DNA of 57,310 bases from Sphingomonadales bacterium Ga0077559 (GTDB taxonomy: Bacteria; Pseudomonadota; Alphaproteobacteria; Sphingomonadales; Sphingomonadaceae): positions 1-57,310 of the forward strand of contig LNFK01000052.1 of NCBI GenBank assembly GCA_001464315.1, read 5' to 3'. The notes beneath the pieces were generated by a model. It was not told where the DNA came from and searched no databases. It saw only the letters and a list, made by a program, of their open reading frames with translations. How positions within the stretch are numbered: position 1 is the first letter of the stretch; each line of letters starts with the position of its first letter. Below are positions 1-9,988 of this stretch, piece by piece. A program made the position numbers and the translations under genes.

Positions 1-1758
<1,758 letters not shown>

Positions 1759-2207
1759 AAGGTGCTTGTGCCTTCGTTCAGAATATCAGGCGCGCAAGAT
1801 GCAATCCACAGACGGAAAAAGGCCGCATGGCAATGGCCCCGGATTCGGGTCCTGCCGTGCAGCCGTTTCGCGTATGTGAAAATCCAGTCCCATCAATGCG
1901 TTAGCCAAGTTGCGCGACGACAAGGCCATTCCCGAAGGGGAGGATGTTGGGTGTGGTATAGGCGGCGAGGGGTCCGGGGTCAAGCCTGTCCGGAGCCGAT
2001 TTCGGCGCGCTAAACTGTAAGCCCCGGCTTACAAAGATGAGGAAGATAAGCCTACGTCACCGGCGGAGCACGTTCTTCGGGCAATGTTTGCAAACGGCTG
2101 ATGTACAAGGCCCCATCAACCAGAGGGGCGGTTAGCGATTTTCGTTGCCAGACCTGACCACTCAAATCCTACATTGCAAGTGCGTCGCGTAATTCAGGCC
2201 GCCAGTT
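1759..2207. other. Intergenic region upstream of rpoB
   Basis: This 449-bp stretch contains no credible gene. It holds the rpoB promoter described separately and about 190 bases of untranslated leader. Within the leader, near 1815-1845 on the minus strand, a short GGCC...GGCC pairing runs into a T tract and could be a weak attenuator; I would not rely on it. Nothing recognisable is seen between about 1990 and 2207. Confidence 0.5.
1955..1983 (-). promoter_or_regulatory. sigma70-type promoter for rpoB
   Basis: On the minus strand a -35 TTGACC (1978-1983) and a -10 TATACC (1955-1960) are separated by exactly 17 bases. Transcription would start near 1948 and leave about 190 bases of leader before the rpoB ATG at 1758. 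This fits rpoB being separated from a ribosomal-protein operon. The call rests on pattern only. Confidence 0.55.
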
Positions 2208-2423
2208 TTAACCCTTTTCCTTCCTCAAAGCCCCAGCCTTATGCGCCGCTTTCTTCCCCTCGTCGGTCTCGACGATATATTGAGGGTCATCCTTCGACGC
2301 AGCGACCTTGTGGCCTTTTATTTGCGTAGGCGACGTCTGCTTTTTTACGATCTTGCCGTGCGCGGTGCCTGCGTGGCTTTTCCAGGTTACCTTGTCGCCT
2401 GTTTTTAGCGTCTTTTCGGTCAT
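2208..2423 (-). CDS. DUF2945 family protein (HVA1/TUDOR-like), stress-regulated
   Basis: A 71-residue basic protein beginning MTEKTLKTGDKVTWKSHAGT and containing GKIVKKQTSPTQIKGHKVAAS and DPQYIVETDEGKKAAHKAGALRK. This pattern (a GDKV.W.S..GT opening, then G.I.., then a YIV.. segment with K..AHK..AL) is that of DUF2945, the hypervirulence-associated TUDOR-domain family. Its function is unknown. A GGAAC-N16-CGTT promoter lies 27 bp upstream of the ATG, so expression is probably part of the general stress response. The gene is divergent from lepA. It is a full-length, single-domain protein. Confidence 0.85.
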   Translation of the reverse strand: MTEKTLKTGDKVTWKSHAGTAHGKIVKKQTSPTQIKGHKVAASKDDPQYIVETDEGKKAAHKAGALRKEKG

Positions 2424-2449
2424 CGTTTTGTCCGGTGGGGAGAGGGGCT

Positions 2450-2474
2450 AACGCACGGGCGCCATAGGGGTTCC
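2450..2474 (-). promoter_or_regulatory. EcfG-type general stress promoter before DUF2945
   Basis: On the minus strand GGAAC (2470-2474) and CGTT (2450-2453) are separated by exactly 16 bases. This matches the alphaproteobacterial EcfG consensus GGAAC-N16/17-CGTT. It points at the DUF2945 ATG at 2423, leaving a short leader. Confidence 0.7.
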
Positions 2475-2535
2475 GCGAGTATACAGGCGTTCCGCCATGC
2501 TTGAAGGGGCAGGGCAGCCCTGCTAGGGGCGCGGG

Positions 2536-4353
2536 ATGACCGAACTCTCCCGTATCCGTAACTTCTCGATTATCGCGCATATCGACCATGGCAAATCGAC
2601 GCTCGCTGATCGGCTGATCCAGCAGACGGGTGGCCTGACAGCACGGGAGATGACCAGTCAAGTCCTTGATAATATGGATATTGAGAAAGAACGCGGGATT
2701 ACGATCAAGGCGCAAACCGTTCGCCTCGATTACACCGCGACCGATGGCGTCCTCTACGAACTCAACCTCATGGATACCCCCGGCCATGTCGACTTCGCCT
2801 ATGAAGTCTCGCGCTCCCTCGCCGCATGCGAAGGCGCATTGCTCGTGGTCGACGCGGCACAAGGCGTCGAGGCGCAAACGCTCGCGAATGTCTATCAGTC
2901 GATCGAGCACGACCATGAAATCGTCCCCGTTATCAACAAGATTGACCTCCCCGCCGCAGACGTCGACAAGGTCAAGGCTGAGATCGAGGAAATCATCGGG
3001 CTTCCCGCCGACAACGCCGTCCTCACCAGCGCCAAATCCGGCATCGGCATCGCCGAGGTGCTCGAGGCCATCGTCACCCGCATCCCCCCGCCAAAAGGCG
3101 ACCGCGACGCGCCGCTGAAGGCCATGCTAGTCGATTCATGGTACGACCCCTATCTCGGCGTCGTCATCCTGATCCGCGTGATCGACGGCGTCATCAAAAA
3201 GGGCCAGGAAATCCAGTTCATGGCCGCCGGCACAAAGCATCTGGTCGACCGCGTCGGATGCATGCGGCCCAAGCTTGAAATCCTCACCGAAATCGCGGCG
3301 GGCGAAGTCGGCATCATTACAGCCCAAATCAAGGAAGTTGCGCAAACCCGGGTCGGCGACACCATCACCGACGCCAAACGCCCCGCCGCGGAAGCCTTGC
3401 CCGGTTTCAAGGAAGTGCAGCCCGTGGTGTTCTGCGGCCTATTCCCCACCGACGCCGCCGACTTCGAGAAACTCCGCGAAAGCATCAGCAAGCTCCGCCT
3501 CAACGACGCCTCCTTCAGCTTTGAGACCGAAAGCAGCGCAGCATTGGGCTTCGGCTTCCGCTGCGGTTTCCTTGGGCTGCTCCACCTCGAAATCATTCAG
3601 GAACGCCTGACTCGCGAATTCGACCTCGACCTGATCACCACCGCGCCGTCGGTGGTCTACAAGTTGAAACTCAGCCGTTCGAAGACCGAAGACGCGCGCG
3701 ATATGGAACTGCACAACCCCGCCGACATGCCCGACATCAACCGCATCGCGGAAATTCAGGAGCCGTGGATTGAGGCGACGATTTACTGCCCCGACGAATA
3801 TCTGGGGTCGATCCTTAAACTATGCCAGGACCGGCGCGGCGTTCAGAAACAGCTGACCTATGTCGGCGGCCGCGCGCAGCTCGTCTACGAACTGCCGCTC
3901 AACGAAGTGGTGTTCGACTTTTACGACCGGTTAAAGAGCATATCGCGCGGTTATGCGTCGTTCGATTACCACCAGATCGGCCACCGCGAGGGCGACCTTG
4001 TGAAGATGAGTATCCTCGTCAACGGCGATCCCGTCGACGCGCTGAGCATGATCGTCCACCGCGGCACCGCAGAGGCCAGAGGCCGCGGCATGTGCGAGCG
4101 CCTGAAGGACCTGATCCCCCGCCATTTGTTCAAGATTCCCATCCAGGCAGCGATCGGCGGCAAGGTGATCGCCCGCGAAACCATCGCCGCGATGCGCAAG
4201 GACGTGACCGCGAAATGCTATGGCGGCGACATATCGCGCAAGAAGAAGCTGCTGGAAAAGCAGAAAAAGGGCAAGGCGCGGATGCGGGAGTATGGGAATG
4301 TGAGCATTCCGCAGGAGGCTTTCATCGCCGCGCTGCGGATGGGCGAGGAGTAA
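2536..4353 (+). CDS. lepA: Elongation factor 4 (LepA), translational GTPase
   Basis: LepA/EF4 is a ribosome-bound GTPase that acts on stalled or back-translocating ribosomes and in ribosome biogenesis. The 605-residue protein is the usual full length. The GTPase motifs are intact: AHIDHGKST (G1), the switch-I region with [21 protein letters not shown] (G3), NKIDLP (G4) and TSAKSG (G5). The C-terminal LepA-specific domain is present, ending with [20 protein letters not shown] and a tail close to the family norm. The ATG at 2536 gives the canonical start [20 protein letters not shown]. It stands alone, divergent from the DUF2945 gene. Confidence 0.98.
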   Translation: MTELSRIRNFSIIAHIDHGKSTLADRLIQQTGGLTAREMTSQVLDNMDIEKERGITIKAQTVRLDYTATDGVLYELNLMDTPGHVDFAYEVSRSLAACEGALLVVDAAQGVEAQTLANVYQSIEHDHEIVPVINKIDLPAADVDKVKAEIEEIIGLPADNAVLTSAKSGIGIAEVLEAIVTRIPPPKGDRDAPLKAMLVDSWYDPYLGVVILIRVIDGVIKKGQEIQFMAAGTKHLVDRVGCMRPKLEILTEIAAGEVGIITAQIKEVAQTRVGDTITDAKRPAAEALPGFKEVQPVVFCGLFPTDAADFEKLRESISKLRLNDASFSFETESSAALGFGFRCGFLGLLHLEIIQERLTREFDLDLITTAPSVVYKLKLSRSKTEDARDMELHNPADMPDINRIAEIQEPWIEATIYCPDEYLGSILKLCQDRRGVQKQLTYVGGRAQLVYELPLNEVVFDFYDRLKSISRGYASFDYHQIGHREGDLVKMSILVNGDPVDALSMIVHRGTAEARGRGMCERLKDLIPRHLFKIPIQAAIGGKVIARETIAAMRKDVTAKCYGGDISRKKKLLEKQKKGKARMREYGNVSIPQEAFIAALRMGEE

Positions 4354-4826
4354 TCTTTTTAATATGAAAATTGCAAGCCGACGTTAGATCCTATCGATCA
4401 GACCGCAGAGCTAATGCGCGTGCTGCAACGGATCGAGCTTCTGCATTTGGATATGATTTTGCTAAATCTAGCCAATGAATTGAGTTATAGTATCGATGCG
4501 TGTCGCGATCGATATGCCCTTGTTCAAGCTTAGTCATAGACACAAGTTGCGGCAAGGCCATCGGTAATAAGTACAATATGGACCACCCGCCCCCTACCGC
4601 CGTTGCCCCCTAACAAACCGCTTCCACTCAACCTCATCCGGCCCCGGCAGCAACGGGCCGTCGGGTGGCTCGCTGGTTTGTTCGACCTTAAAGTAACGCC
4701 GCTTCACGAACGCCGCGATATGTTCGTCCTCTTGTGACAGGCCCAATAATGGCCGGGCGCGAGTTCCGGGGACACAACGCTAAACAGGCTAGACTGCCTC
4801 TTCGCGTGCCCCCCGAACCCCAGTCC
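4354..4826. other. Intergenic region with two short gene-like remnants
   Basis: No complete gene is seen between lepA and the SDR gene. Two stretches have coding-like composition. On the plus strand 4369-4533 is open and reads LDPIDQTAELMRVLQRIELL followed by a helical segment, with its first ATG only at 4414. On the minus strand 4594-4779 is open without an ATG. Both look like decayed ends of lost genes. No tRNA, terminator or insertion-sequence end is visible. Confidence 0.4.
4594..4779 (-). pseudogene. Possible C-terminal gene remnant
   Basis: A 61-codon open stretch on the minus strand ends at TAG (4594-4596) and is bounded upstream by an in-frame stop at 4780-4782. It reads PGTRARPLLGLSQEDEHIAA and then FVKRRYFKVEQTSEPPDG, LLPGPDEVEWKRFVRGQRR. 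The codons are GC-rich at third positions, as in real genes here, but there is no ATG. The only possible starts are internal TTG codons with no ribosome binding site. I do not recognise the family. It is either a decayed gene end or a chance open frame. Confidence 0.25.
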
Positions 4827-5606
4827 TTATCTATACACCATGCCGCCATCGATGAGCGGGGCCTGTCCGGTCATATAGTCGGAGTCGGGTCCTGCCAGGA
4901 AGGAGACGAATGCAGCCACGTCTTCGGGAGTCTCCGCACGGCCCAGGGCGATGCCGTCCACATATTTCTTGTACGTTGCGCCGACCTCGGCTCCGGTGAG
5001 TTCTGCGAACCGTTTGTCGATTTCGGTCCACATGTCGGTGCCGACGACTCCGGGGCAATAGGCGTTGACGGTGATGCCATCACTGGCAAGCTCTTTTGCC
5101 GCCGCCTGGGTCAATGCCCGGACGGCAAATTTGGTCGCCGAATATAGTCCGAGCATGGCAAAGCCTTCATGGCCCGCAATCGACGATGCGCTGATGATCT
5201 TGCCCTTGACCTTGCGCGCCTTGAACTTTTTGGCAGCCGCCTGAATTCCCCACAGGACGCTCTGGATATTTATCTTCAGTATCCGATCGACCTCCTCCTG
5301 CGTTACCTCCTGCAGCGGCTGGACATTGGCGATGCCTGCATTGTTGACCATGATATCAAAGCCGCCGAGCTCTTTTTCCGCGTGATCAATCGCGGCATAG
5401 ACTTCGCTACGGTTCGACACATCGGCCCGGAAGTGGGTCGCCTTGCGGCCGATGGCTTCAACCGCCTGCGCCACGGTTTTCGCCTTGGCTTCATCAAGGT
5501 CGACAATGGAGATATCAGCGCCGTCTTTCGCCAGTCGAAGCGCAATCGCGCGGCCGATGCCCTGGCCTCCTCCGGTGATGAGAGCCACTTTTCCGTCGAT
5601 GGTCAT
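4827..5606 (-). CDS. Short-chain dehydrogenase, acetoin/2,3-butanediol reductase type
   Basis: A classical SDR of 259 residues. It has the NAD(P)-binding [11 protein letters not shown] motif at the N-terminus, NNAG (about residue 90), the catalytic Ser in [10 protein letters not shown] and the YSATK catalytic Tyr/Lys pair. The segments [34 protein letters not shown] and [20 protein letters not shown] closely resemble BudC/ButA-type acetoin(diacetyl) reductases, so the substrate may be acetoin or diacetyl; related SDRs differ in substrate. I place the start at the ATG at 5606 ([13 protein letters not shown]), which has GGAGAG 5 bases upstream, rather than the TTG at 5618. The ATG overlaps the stop of the small upstream ORF (ATGA), and an EcfG-type promoter lies about 40 bp upstream. 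Confidence 0.88.
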   Translation of the reverse strand: MTIDGKVALITGGGQGIGRAIALRLAKDGADISIVDLDEAKAKTVAQAVEAIGRKATHFRADVSNRSEVYAAIDHAEKELGGFDIMVNNAGIANVQPLQEVTQEEVDRILKINIQSVLWGIQAAAKKFKARKVKGKIISASSIAGHEGFAMLGLYSATKFAVRALTQAAAKELASDGITVNAYCPGVVGTDMWTEIDKRFAELTGAEVGATYKKYVDGIALGRAETPEDVAAFVSFLAGPDSDYMTGQAPLIDGGMVYR

Positions 5607-5830
5607 GCCGCTCTCCAATCAGGGTGCCAATGCGATAAACAACCAACGGGCTCCGCCACGCGAAGTTCCGCGACGAACTTCCATTCGGGGATATGGTGAG
5701 GGAACTTCTCCGCGTCGGCAAAGGGGAGCGGTGTCCACTCTTCTCTTGGGTACACGGTATCGTATGTTAGCCGCGCCGCCGCGCGCACTCGATGGTCGTG
5801 CTCCAGATGCTGCACGGCATTCTTCTTCAC
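5603..5830 (-). CDS. Small hypothetical protein overlapping the SDR start
   Basis: A 75-residue frame starting with GTG at 5830 (the track's M is a GTG) and ending in a TGA that overlaps the SDR ATG as ATGA. It reads [20 protein letters not shown], then [20 protein letters not shown] and [17 protein letters not shown]. It has many aromatic and proline residues and no membrane segment. I do not recognise the family. The stop/start overlap favours a real coupled gene. The EcfG-like promoter at 5645-5669 lies inside it, which would be unusual, so it may instead be a remnant. Confidence 0.4.
   Translation of the reverse strand: MKKNAVQHLEHDHRVRAAARLTYDTVYPREEWTPLPFADAEKFPHHIPEWKFVAELRVAEPVGCLSHWHPDWRAA
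5645..5669 (-). promoter_or_regulatory. EcfG-type promoter before the SDR gene
   Basis: On the minus strand GGAAC (5665-5669) and CGTT (5645-5648) are spaced by 16 bases. The expected transcript start near 5638 leaves a leader of about 30 bases before the SDR ATG at 5606, with GGAGAG in place. The site would put this reductase under general stress control. Confidence 0.55.
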
Positions 5831-5892
5831 TTTTCGAATCCGGCGTGAAGGACAGGTGTTCTTATTATGTTCCGAAATCGGGTAAAAGCCAT

Positions 5893-6189
5893 CTAACGAA
5901 GCTTCTGCGCCTCGACCTCTCCGGTAACCGTGATGGTGACCGGAAAGCCTCCGATCTCCGATGGCACATGCGCCGCGACACCGGCGTCAGTTACGCCGAC
6001 CGAAATGGCATATCCGCCGGGGCCGCCCTGGCCGATGCCAACCGAAACAACGCCGGGGATGGCCATCAGCCGCGATTGCTCGGTTGCCAAAAGCTGTTCG
6101 ATAGACGATCGCGGCTGTGTTTCGTCCGGTTTATATTCGACTGGTCCCGACCCAGAAAAATCGGGGCCCGGCTTCCCTTGCTCGCTCAT
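5893..6189 (-). CDS. Small protein resembling the Nal1-type N-terminal domain
   Basis: A 98-residue protein starting at an ATG with AAGGAGA 8 bases upstream. After a disordered, proline-rich start (MSEQGKPGPDFSGSGPVEYK) comes a compact domain: AIPGVVSVGIGQGGPGGYAI, SVGVTDAGVAAHVPSEIGGF and PVTITVTGEVEAQKLR. The order (VVSVGIG, a short hydrophobic strand, a P..I.G/PV turn, then a VxGxVEA strand) matches the segment before the protease domain of the gene 72 bp upstream (GIVGVGIG ... VLVIHTES ... RVVGIVEA). I infer that it is a free-standing copy of that domain, possibly an inhibitor, chaperone or targeting partner of the protease. Both genes face the same way and are probably cotranscribed. Confidence 0.65.
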   Translation of the reverse strand: MSEQGKPGPDFSGSGPVEYKPDETQPRSSIEQLLATEQSRLMAIPGVVSVGIGQGGPGGYAISVGVTDAGVAAHVPSEIGGFPVTITVTGEVEAQKLR

Positions 6190-6261
6190 CGTTCAATCTC
6201 CTTCGCACCGCCGGGATGTAAGAAATCGGCCGCAAAGTTTAAAGGGAAGCCGGGCATCTTG

Positions 6262-7446
6262 TTACGGCAGCAGCCGGATGTTGAGCGCCGACAGCACCGA
6301 ACCGATGGGGTTGGCGTAAGTCGTGCCGCCGCCGCCTGCGAACAGCAAGCCGACAGGCCGCACCCCGGTTGCCCAGTGCCAGATGAGCGAGCCCGAGTCC
6401 CCGCCCGCCGAGAACGGGTTGTTGTTGACCGAACGGATCGCAATCTGGTTTCGGAAATGGGCGACCCCGATGCCGGGGAAGCTGACGTTCACGATCATCC
6501 CGAACTCGGTTATACGGCCCTGAGTAAGCCCCGTGGTGCGGCCGCTCTTGCCGACGGTCAGGCCGAGCGAGGGAGGAAGCGGCGCAGTACCGGTGCGGTA
6601 ATATGCACCGCGGCCGCCCGACAGATAATATTGCTCGCCGCGGATCCGGTCGTGCCAGGCCCAGCCGAACGCCGCATCGACAAAATTGGGTGCGCCGCCA
6701 AAGGCGATCGGCACCCAGCGCGCCAGTACGGCAATCTGGTCGGCGGGGTGCCTGCCTCCGTCATAAGCGCCTGGCTGGATGATGCTGTCGTTGACCCGGC
6801 CCCGGTTGGAGTTTGCCAGCACATGGTTGTTGCTAAGGATCAGGTGCCGGTTGTTCCACGGCGCGGTCAGGCCGATGGCACGGCTGCCGAGCGTTCCCGC
6901 TGTGACCGCGACATGGCCCACCGATACCCCGCCGGGTGCGGGCCGATGCCGGGCGCGGTGCGAATAGGCTTCGACGATGCCGACCACGCGCTGCTGCACC
7001 GCAAGCGTGGACAGCGCACTCGTCCCGGCCGATTGCGCGAGCTGCGCCATCAACGCCTCTTGCGGCATTGCGCTTTCGGTGTGGATGACCAGCACCGGTT
7101 CGCCTGGCGCACCCATGTTGAAGCCGGGTTCGCTCGGGTCGGCAAGGCCGATGCCGACACCGACAATGCCGCCCGTCGATTGCGTTTCGGAAAGTACCGA
7201 ATATTCGCCGGTGGCCGCGAGCAACGAATCGCCGACCGCATCGCGGAGCGCGAGCAGATCGTCCGACACACCCGCCTCGGCGAACACGGCCTCCTGCTCT
7301 GCTTCATAACCCAATGCCTCAAGCCCGGCGGAATCGGCATCGGGATTTTCGGGATTTCCAGACGATGACGCGCCGCCGACCGGCCCGCCTTCGTTTTCCT
7401 CGCCCGGATTGTCCACTTGCGAGCTCGATTTATCTTTACCTGCCAT
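6262..7446 (-). CDS. Nal1-like trypsin-fold serine protease
   Basis: A 394-residue protein. The start is the ATG at 7446 (MAGKDKSSSQVDNPGEENEG), with GAGGAGG 9 bases upstream, not the earlier in-frame ATG at 7470. Residues 1-60 are acidic and disordered. A small domain (GGIVGVGIGLADPSEPGF ... RVVGIVEA, about 90-160) precedes a trypsin-like domain. The apparent catalytic triad is His208 in ILSNNHVLAN, Asp257 in NFVDAAFG and Ser351 in SAGGDSGSLI. A VGKSGRTTGLTQG turn (about 298-310) is typical of Nal1-related peptidases. There is no signal peptide, so it is probably cytoplasmic. The small gene downstream repeats its N-terminal domain. Protease class is well supported; substrate unknown. Confidence 0.82.
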   Translation of the reverse strand: MAGKDKSSSQVDNPGEENEGGPVGGASSSGNPENPDADSAGLEALGYEAEQEAVFAEAGVSDDLLALRDAVGDSLLAATGEYSVLSETQSTGGIVGVGIGLADPSEPGFNMGAPGEPVLVIHTESAMPQEALMAQLAQSAGTSALSTLAVQQRVVGIVEAYSHRARHRPAPGGVSVGHVAVTAGTLGSRAIGLTAPWNNRHLILSNNHVLANSNRGRVNDSIIQPGAYDGGRHPADQIAVLARWVPIAFGGAPNFVDAAFGWAWHDRIRGEQYYLSGGRGAYYRTGTAPLPPSLGLTVGKSGRTTGLTQGRITEFGMIVNVSFPGIGVAHFRNQIAIRSVNNNPFSAGGDSGSLIWHWATGVRPVGLLFAGGGGTTYANPIGSVLSALNIRLLP

Positions 7447-7799
7447 GATAATGTCCTCCTCAATAAACATGATGAAACAGCGCGCGAAATATATGCGGGC
7501 GTTAATATCGATTGATTATTTATTGTTTTTTTGGCGACTCGGACATGATGAATTTAATATATTTTGGATTTAGACTCCAACGGTAATCACTTATTAACTA
7601 TAACTAAAAGTTAAGTTGCAGAATTATCGAAAATAATAATCAAAACAAAGATGTTGTAGTTAATATGCCCGCCGGTCGATTAAGTTGAAGCAAAGTCTTT
7701 ATTTCAAACACTTAAGCGCATGGGCGCGCGCTACCGTCATTATCGAGTTGCAATCGCCCTACCGGGTGAGACAATGGGATCGATCAAGGAGGGGACGGT
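7447..7799. other. AT-rich intergenic region between protease and hydrolase genes
   Basis: This divergent intergenic region must hold promoters for both flanking genes. From about 7500 to 7700 it is strikingly AT-rich (runs such as GATTATTTATTGTTTTTTT and AAAATAATAATCAAAAC) in a window that is otherwise clearly GC-rich. I see no gene and no clean EcfG or CtrA site. At 7785-7799 an AAGGAGGGGACGG ribosome binding site serves the TTG start at 7800. Confidence 0.6.
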
Positions 7800-8747
7800 T
7801 TGAGAAATATAGTGTTCGCCATTTTGCTGGCATCCGCGGCGGCGTCTTGCTCCACCCAGCATTCGCCCGGCCTGCCGCATCGACAAGGCGAGGCGTCGGT
7901 ACTAGAAGACGGCGCGGTGAACGAAGCACAACATATAAATCAACCAAAGCCAATCATGGTTTGGGACGACCTGCTCTCGCGGCCAAAGCCAGCGCCCGAT
8001 GCGACGATCACTTATGGCGCGGATGCTTTGCAATTGGTGGATGTCTGGAAGCCCAAGGGAACTGGCCCGCATCCGGCGGTGGTTATGATCCATGGCGGGT
8101 GCTGGCAGACCGAGGTCGCGACACGTGATATCATGAACTGGATCGCAGATGATTTGCGCGCGCGCGGTGTGGGTGTGTGGAATATCGAATATCGCGGGGT
8201 CGACCGGGGAGGTGGCTATCCGGGGACGTATCTCGATGTGGGTGCAGCGGCGGATATGTTTGCGGCGAAGCGCGGGGAGTATGGGTTTAAGGTTGGCGCG
8301 CCGGTGGTGGTGATCGGGCATTCGGCTGGCGGGCATCTGGCGCTGTGGCTGGCGCGGCGGGCTGGCTTGACGAAGGGGGATGCCTTGCGAGGGGAGAGGC
8401 CTTTGAAGGTGGATGTGGCGATATCGCAAGGCGGTCTGCCTGATCTGCGTGCGCAAATGACGCTGCCCGATCATGGTTGCGGCAACGAGGCGGCGGCGAA
8501 GATGGCTGGCGCGGAATTTGCGCGAACCTCTCCGCCAGAAATGCCCAAAGGGCGTGCGCGCGAGTTGCAGTTTAACAATGACCTCGACAGCATCGCGCCG
8601 CCGTCGTTCGGCGCGGCTTATGGTGCAGAGATGGTAACAACGCCGGGTGAAGGCCATGCCGAGCTAATCGCACCCGAGACGGTGTCTTGGGGCAAGCAGC
8701 GCGCGGTCATATTGAAGGCCTTTGGCCTAAAGGAACCAAAGACGTGA
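7800..8747 (+). CDS. Lipoprotein alpha/beta hydrolase, formamidase/esterase-like
   Basis: A 315-residue alpha/beta hydrolase. It starts at TTG 7800, supported by a strong AAGGAGG site just upstream. The N-terminus MRNIVFAILLASAAASCSTQ is a lipoprotein signal with a lipobox-like AAASC, so the enzyme is probably anchored in the envelope. The oxyanion motif is MIHGGCW, the nucleophile elbow is GHSAGGHLALWLARR, and a C-terminal GEGHAELI supplies the likely His. The HGG.W motif and gene order resemble N-formylkynurenine formamidases; the next gene is kynureninase, translated from a GTG overlapping this stop codon (GTGA). A formamidase role is therefore a reasonable inference, though the envelope location is odd for it. 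An internal ATG at 7956 (MVWDDLLSRP) would give a cytoplasmic form. Confidence 0.8.
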   Translation: MRNIVFAILLASAAASCSTQHSPGLPHRQGEASVLEDGAVNEAQHINQPKPIMVWDDLLSRPKPAPDATITYGADALQLVDVWKPKGTGPHPAVVMIHGGCWQTEVATRDIMNWIADDLRARGVGVWNIEYRGVDRGGGYPGTYLDVGAAADMFAAKRGEYGFKVGAPVVVIGHSAGGHLALWLARRAGLTKGDALRGERPLKVDVAISQGGLPDLRAQMTLPDHGCGNEAAAKMAGAEFARTSPPEMPKGRARELQFNNDLDSIAPPSFGAAYGAEMVTTPGEGHAELIAPETVSWGKQRAVILKAFGLKEPKT

Positions 8748-9958
8748 CTTTGGAGCAGGCGCAAGCACTCGACGCGGTGGACCCGCTGGCTGGGTACCAC
8801 GACCGCTTTGTCCAGCCTGAGGGCGTGATTTATCTCGACGGCAATTCGCTTGGGCTATTGCCGACGGAGACGGTTGCAGCGGGTGCGGATATAATGGAGC
8901 GCGCGTGGGGGCAGCGGCTCATCCGAAGCTGGAACGAAGGCTGGATCGACGCACCGAGCCGGGTGGGCGCGATGATCGCGCCGCTGATCGGGGCCGACGC
9001 GGACGAGGTAATCGCGGCGGATTCGACGTCGGTGAACTTGTACAAGCTGATTGTCGCGGCGCTCCGGCTCGATCCATCGCGCAATGTGGTGGTGAGCGAG
9101 GCGGGGAATTTCCCTACTGACCTGCATATCGCCGAAGGGGCGGTGGCTGCGGTCGCGGGCGCGCAGTTAAAGGTGGTCGAACGCGGCGTGCTGGCCGAGG
9201 CGCTTGGCGATGAAACCGCGCTGCTGCTGCTGACGCATGTACATTACAAGACCGCCGAGCGCTTCGACATGACGGCGTGGACCAGGGTCGCGCATGATGC
9301 TGGCGCTCTGATCTGCTGGGACTTGAGCCATAGCGCAGGCGCGGTTGCAGTGGAGTTGAATGCTGCGGGAGCGGACCTTGCGGTGGGCTGCGGCTACAAA
9401 TATCTGAACGGCGGTCCCGGCGCGCCGGCGTTTCTCTATGTGGCGAAGCGCTGGCAGGATCGGCTGCACAACCCGCTGTCGGGCTGGATGGGCCATGCCG
9501 CGCCGTTCGAATTTGCCGATGGCTATGAAGCGGCGGCGGGAATGAAGCGCTGGCTGACCGGCACGCCGTCGGTGTTGGGACTCGCGGCACTCGAAAGTGG
9601 ACTAAAGCTTTGGGACAGCATCGACCTTGCCCAAATCGAGGCGAAATCGGCTGCGCTGTGGAACATCTTCCACGTAGCCGGAACCGCCGCCGGTCTCGAA
9701 TGCGTCACTCCAGCCGACCCCGCTAAGCGCGGCAGTCATATCTCCTTCCGCCACCCGAATGCCTATGAAATCGTGCAAGCGCTCATCGCGCGCGGCGTCA
9801 TCGGCGACTTCCGCGACCCCGACATACTGCGCTTTGGCCTGACCCCGCTGACGCTCAGCCACGCCGATGTCTGGCGCGCCGGAGAGATGATGCGCGAGAT
9901 CACTGAAAGCGGCGAATATCGAAAGGCCGAATTCGCCGTGCGTAATGCGGTGACATAA
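8744..9958 (+). CDS. kynU: Kynureninase
   Basis: A PLP-dependent hydrolase that cleaves kynurenine to anthranilate and alanine, or 3-hydroxykynurenine to 3-hydroxyanthranilate. The 404-residue length fits the family. Typical features are GVIYLDGNSLGLLP near the N-terminus, VVVSEAGNFPTDLHI, CWDLSHSAGAVAVEL with the PLP-phenol Asp, and VGCGYKYLNGGPGAPAFLYV carrying the Schiff-base Lys. The chosen start is GTG at 8744: it overlaps the TGA of the hydrolase gene (GTGA) and has AAAGGAA at a normal distance. A longer TTG start at 8687 would add residues that overlap the hydrolase. Coupling to the hydrolase supports a tryptophan catabolic unit. Confidence 0.93.
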   Translation: MTLEQAQALDAVDPLAGYHDRFVQPEGVIYLDGNSLGLLPTETVAAGADIMERAWGQRLIRSWNEGWIDAPSRVGAMIAPLIGADADEVIAADSTSVNLYKLIVAALRLDPSRNVVVSEAGNFPTDLHIAEGAVAAVAGAQLKVVERGVLAEALGDETALLLLTHVHYKTAERFDMTAWTRVAHDAGALICWDLSHSAGAVAVELNAAGADLAVGCGYKYLNGGPGAPAFLYVAKRWQDRLHNPLSGWMGHAAPFEFADGYEAAAGMKRWLTGTPSVLGLAALESGLKLWDSIDLAQIEAKSAALWNIFHVAGTAAGLECVTPADPAKRGSHISFRHPNAYEIVQALIARGVIGDFRDPDILRFGLTPLTLSHADVWRAGEMMREITESGEYRKAEFAVRNAVT

Positions 9959-9988
9959 GGCTCCGGCGCTGCTAGGCGCGCGGCCATA

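Noticed and set aside
5443-7368. A 641-codon plus-strand frame
   Set aside because: It lies on the opposite strand to the SDR, the Nal1-like protease and its small partner. Its protein is rich in R, A and G and shows no motif. It is a shadow frame.
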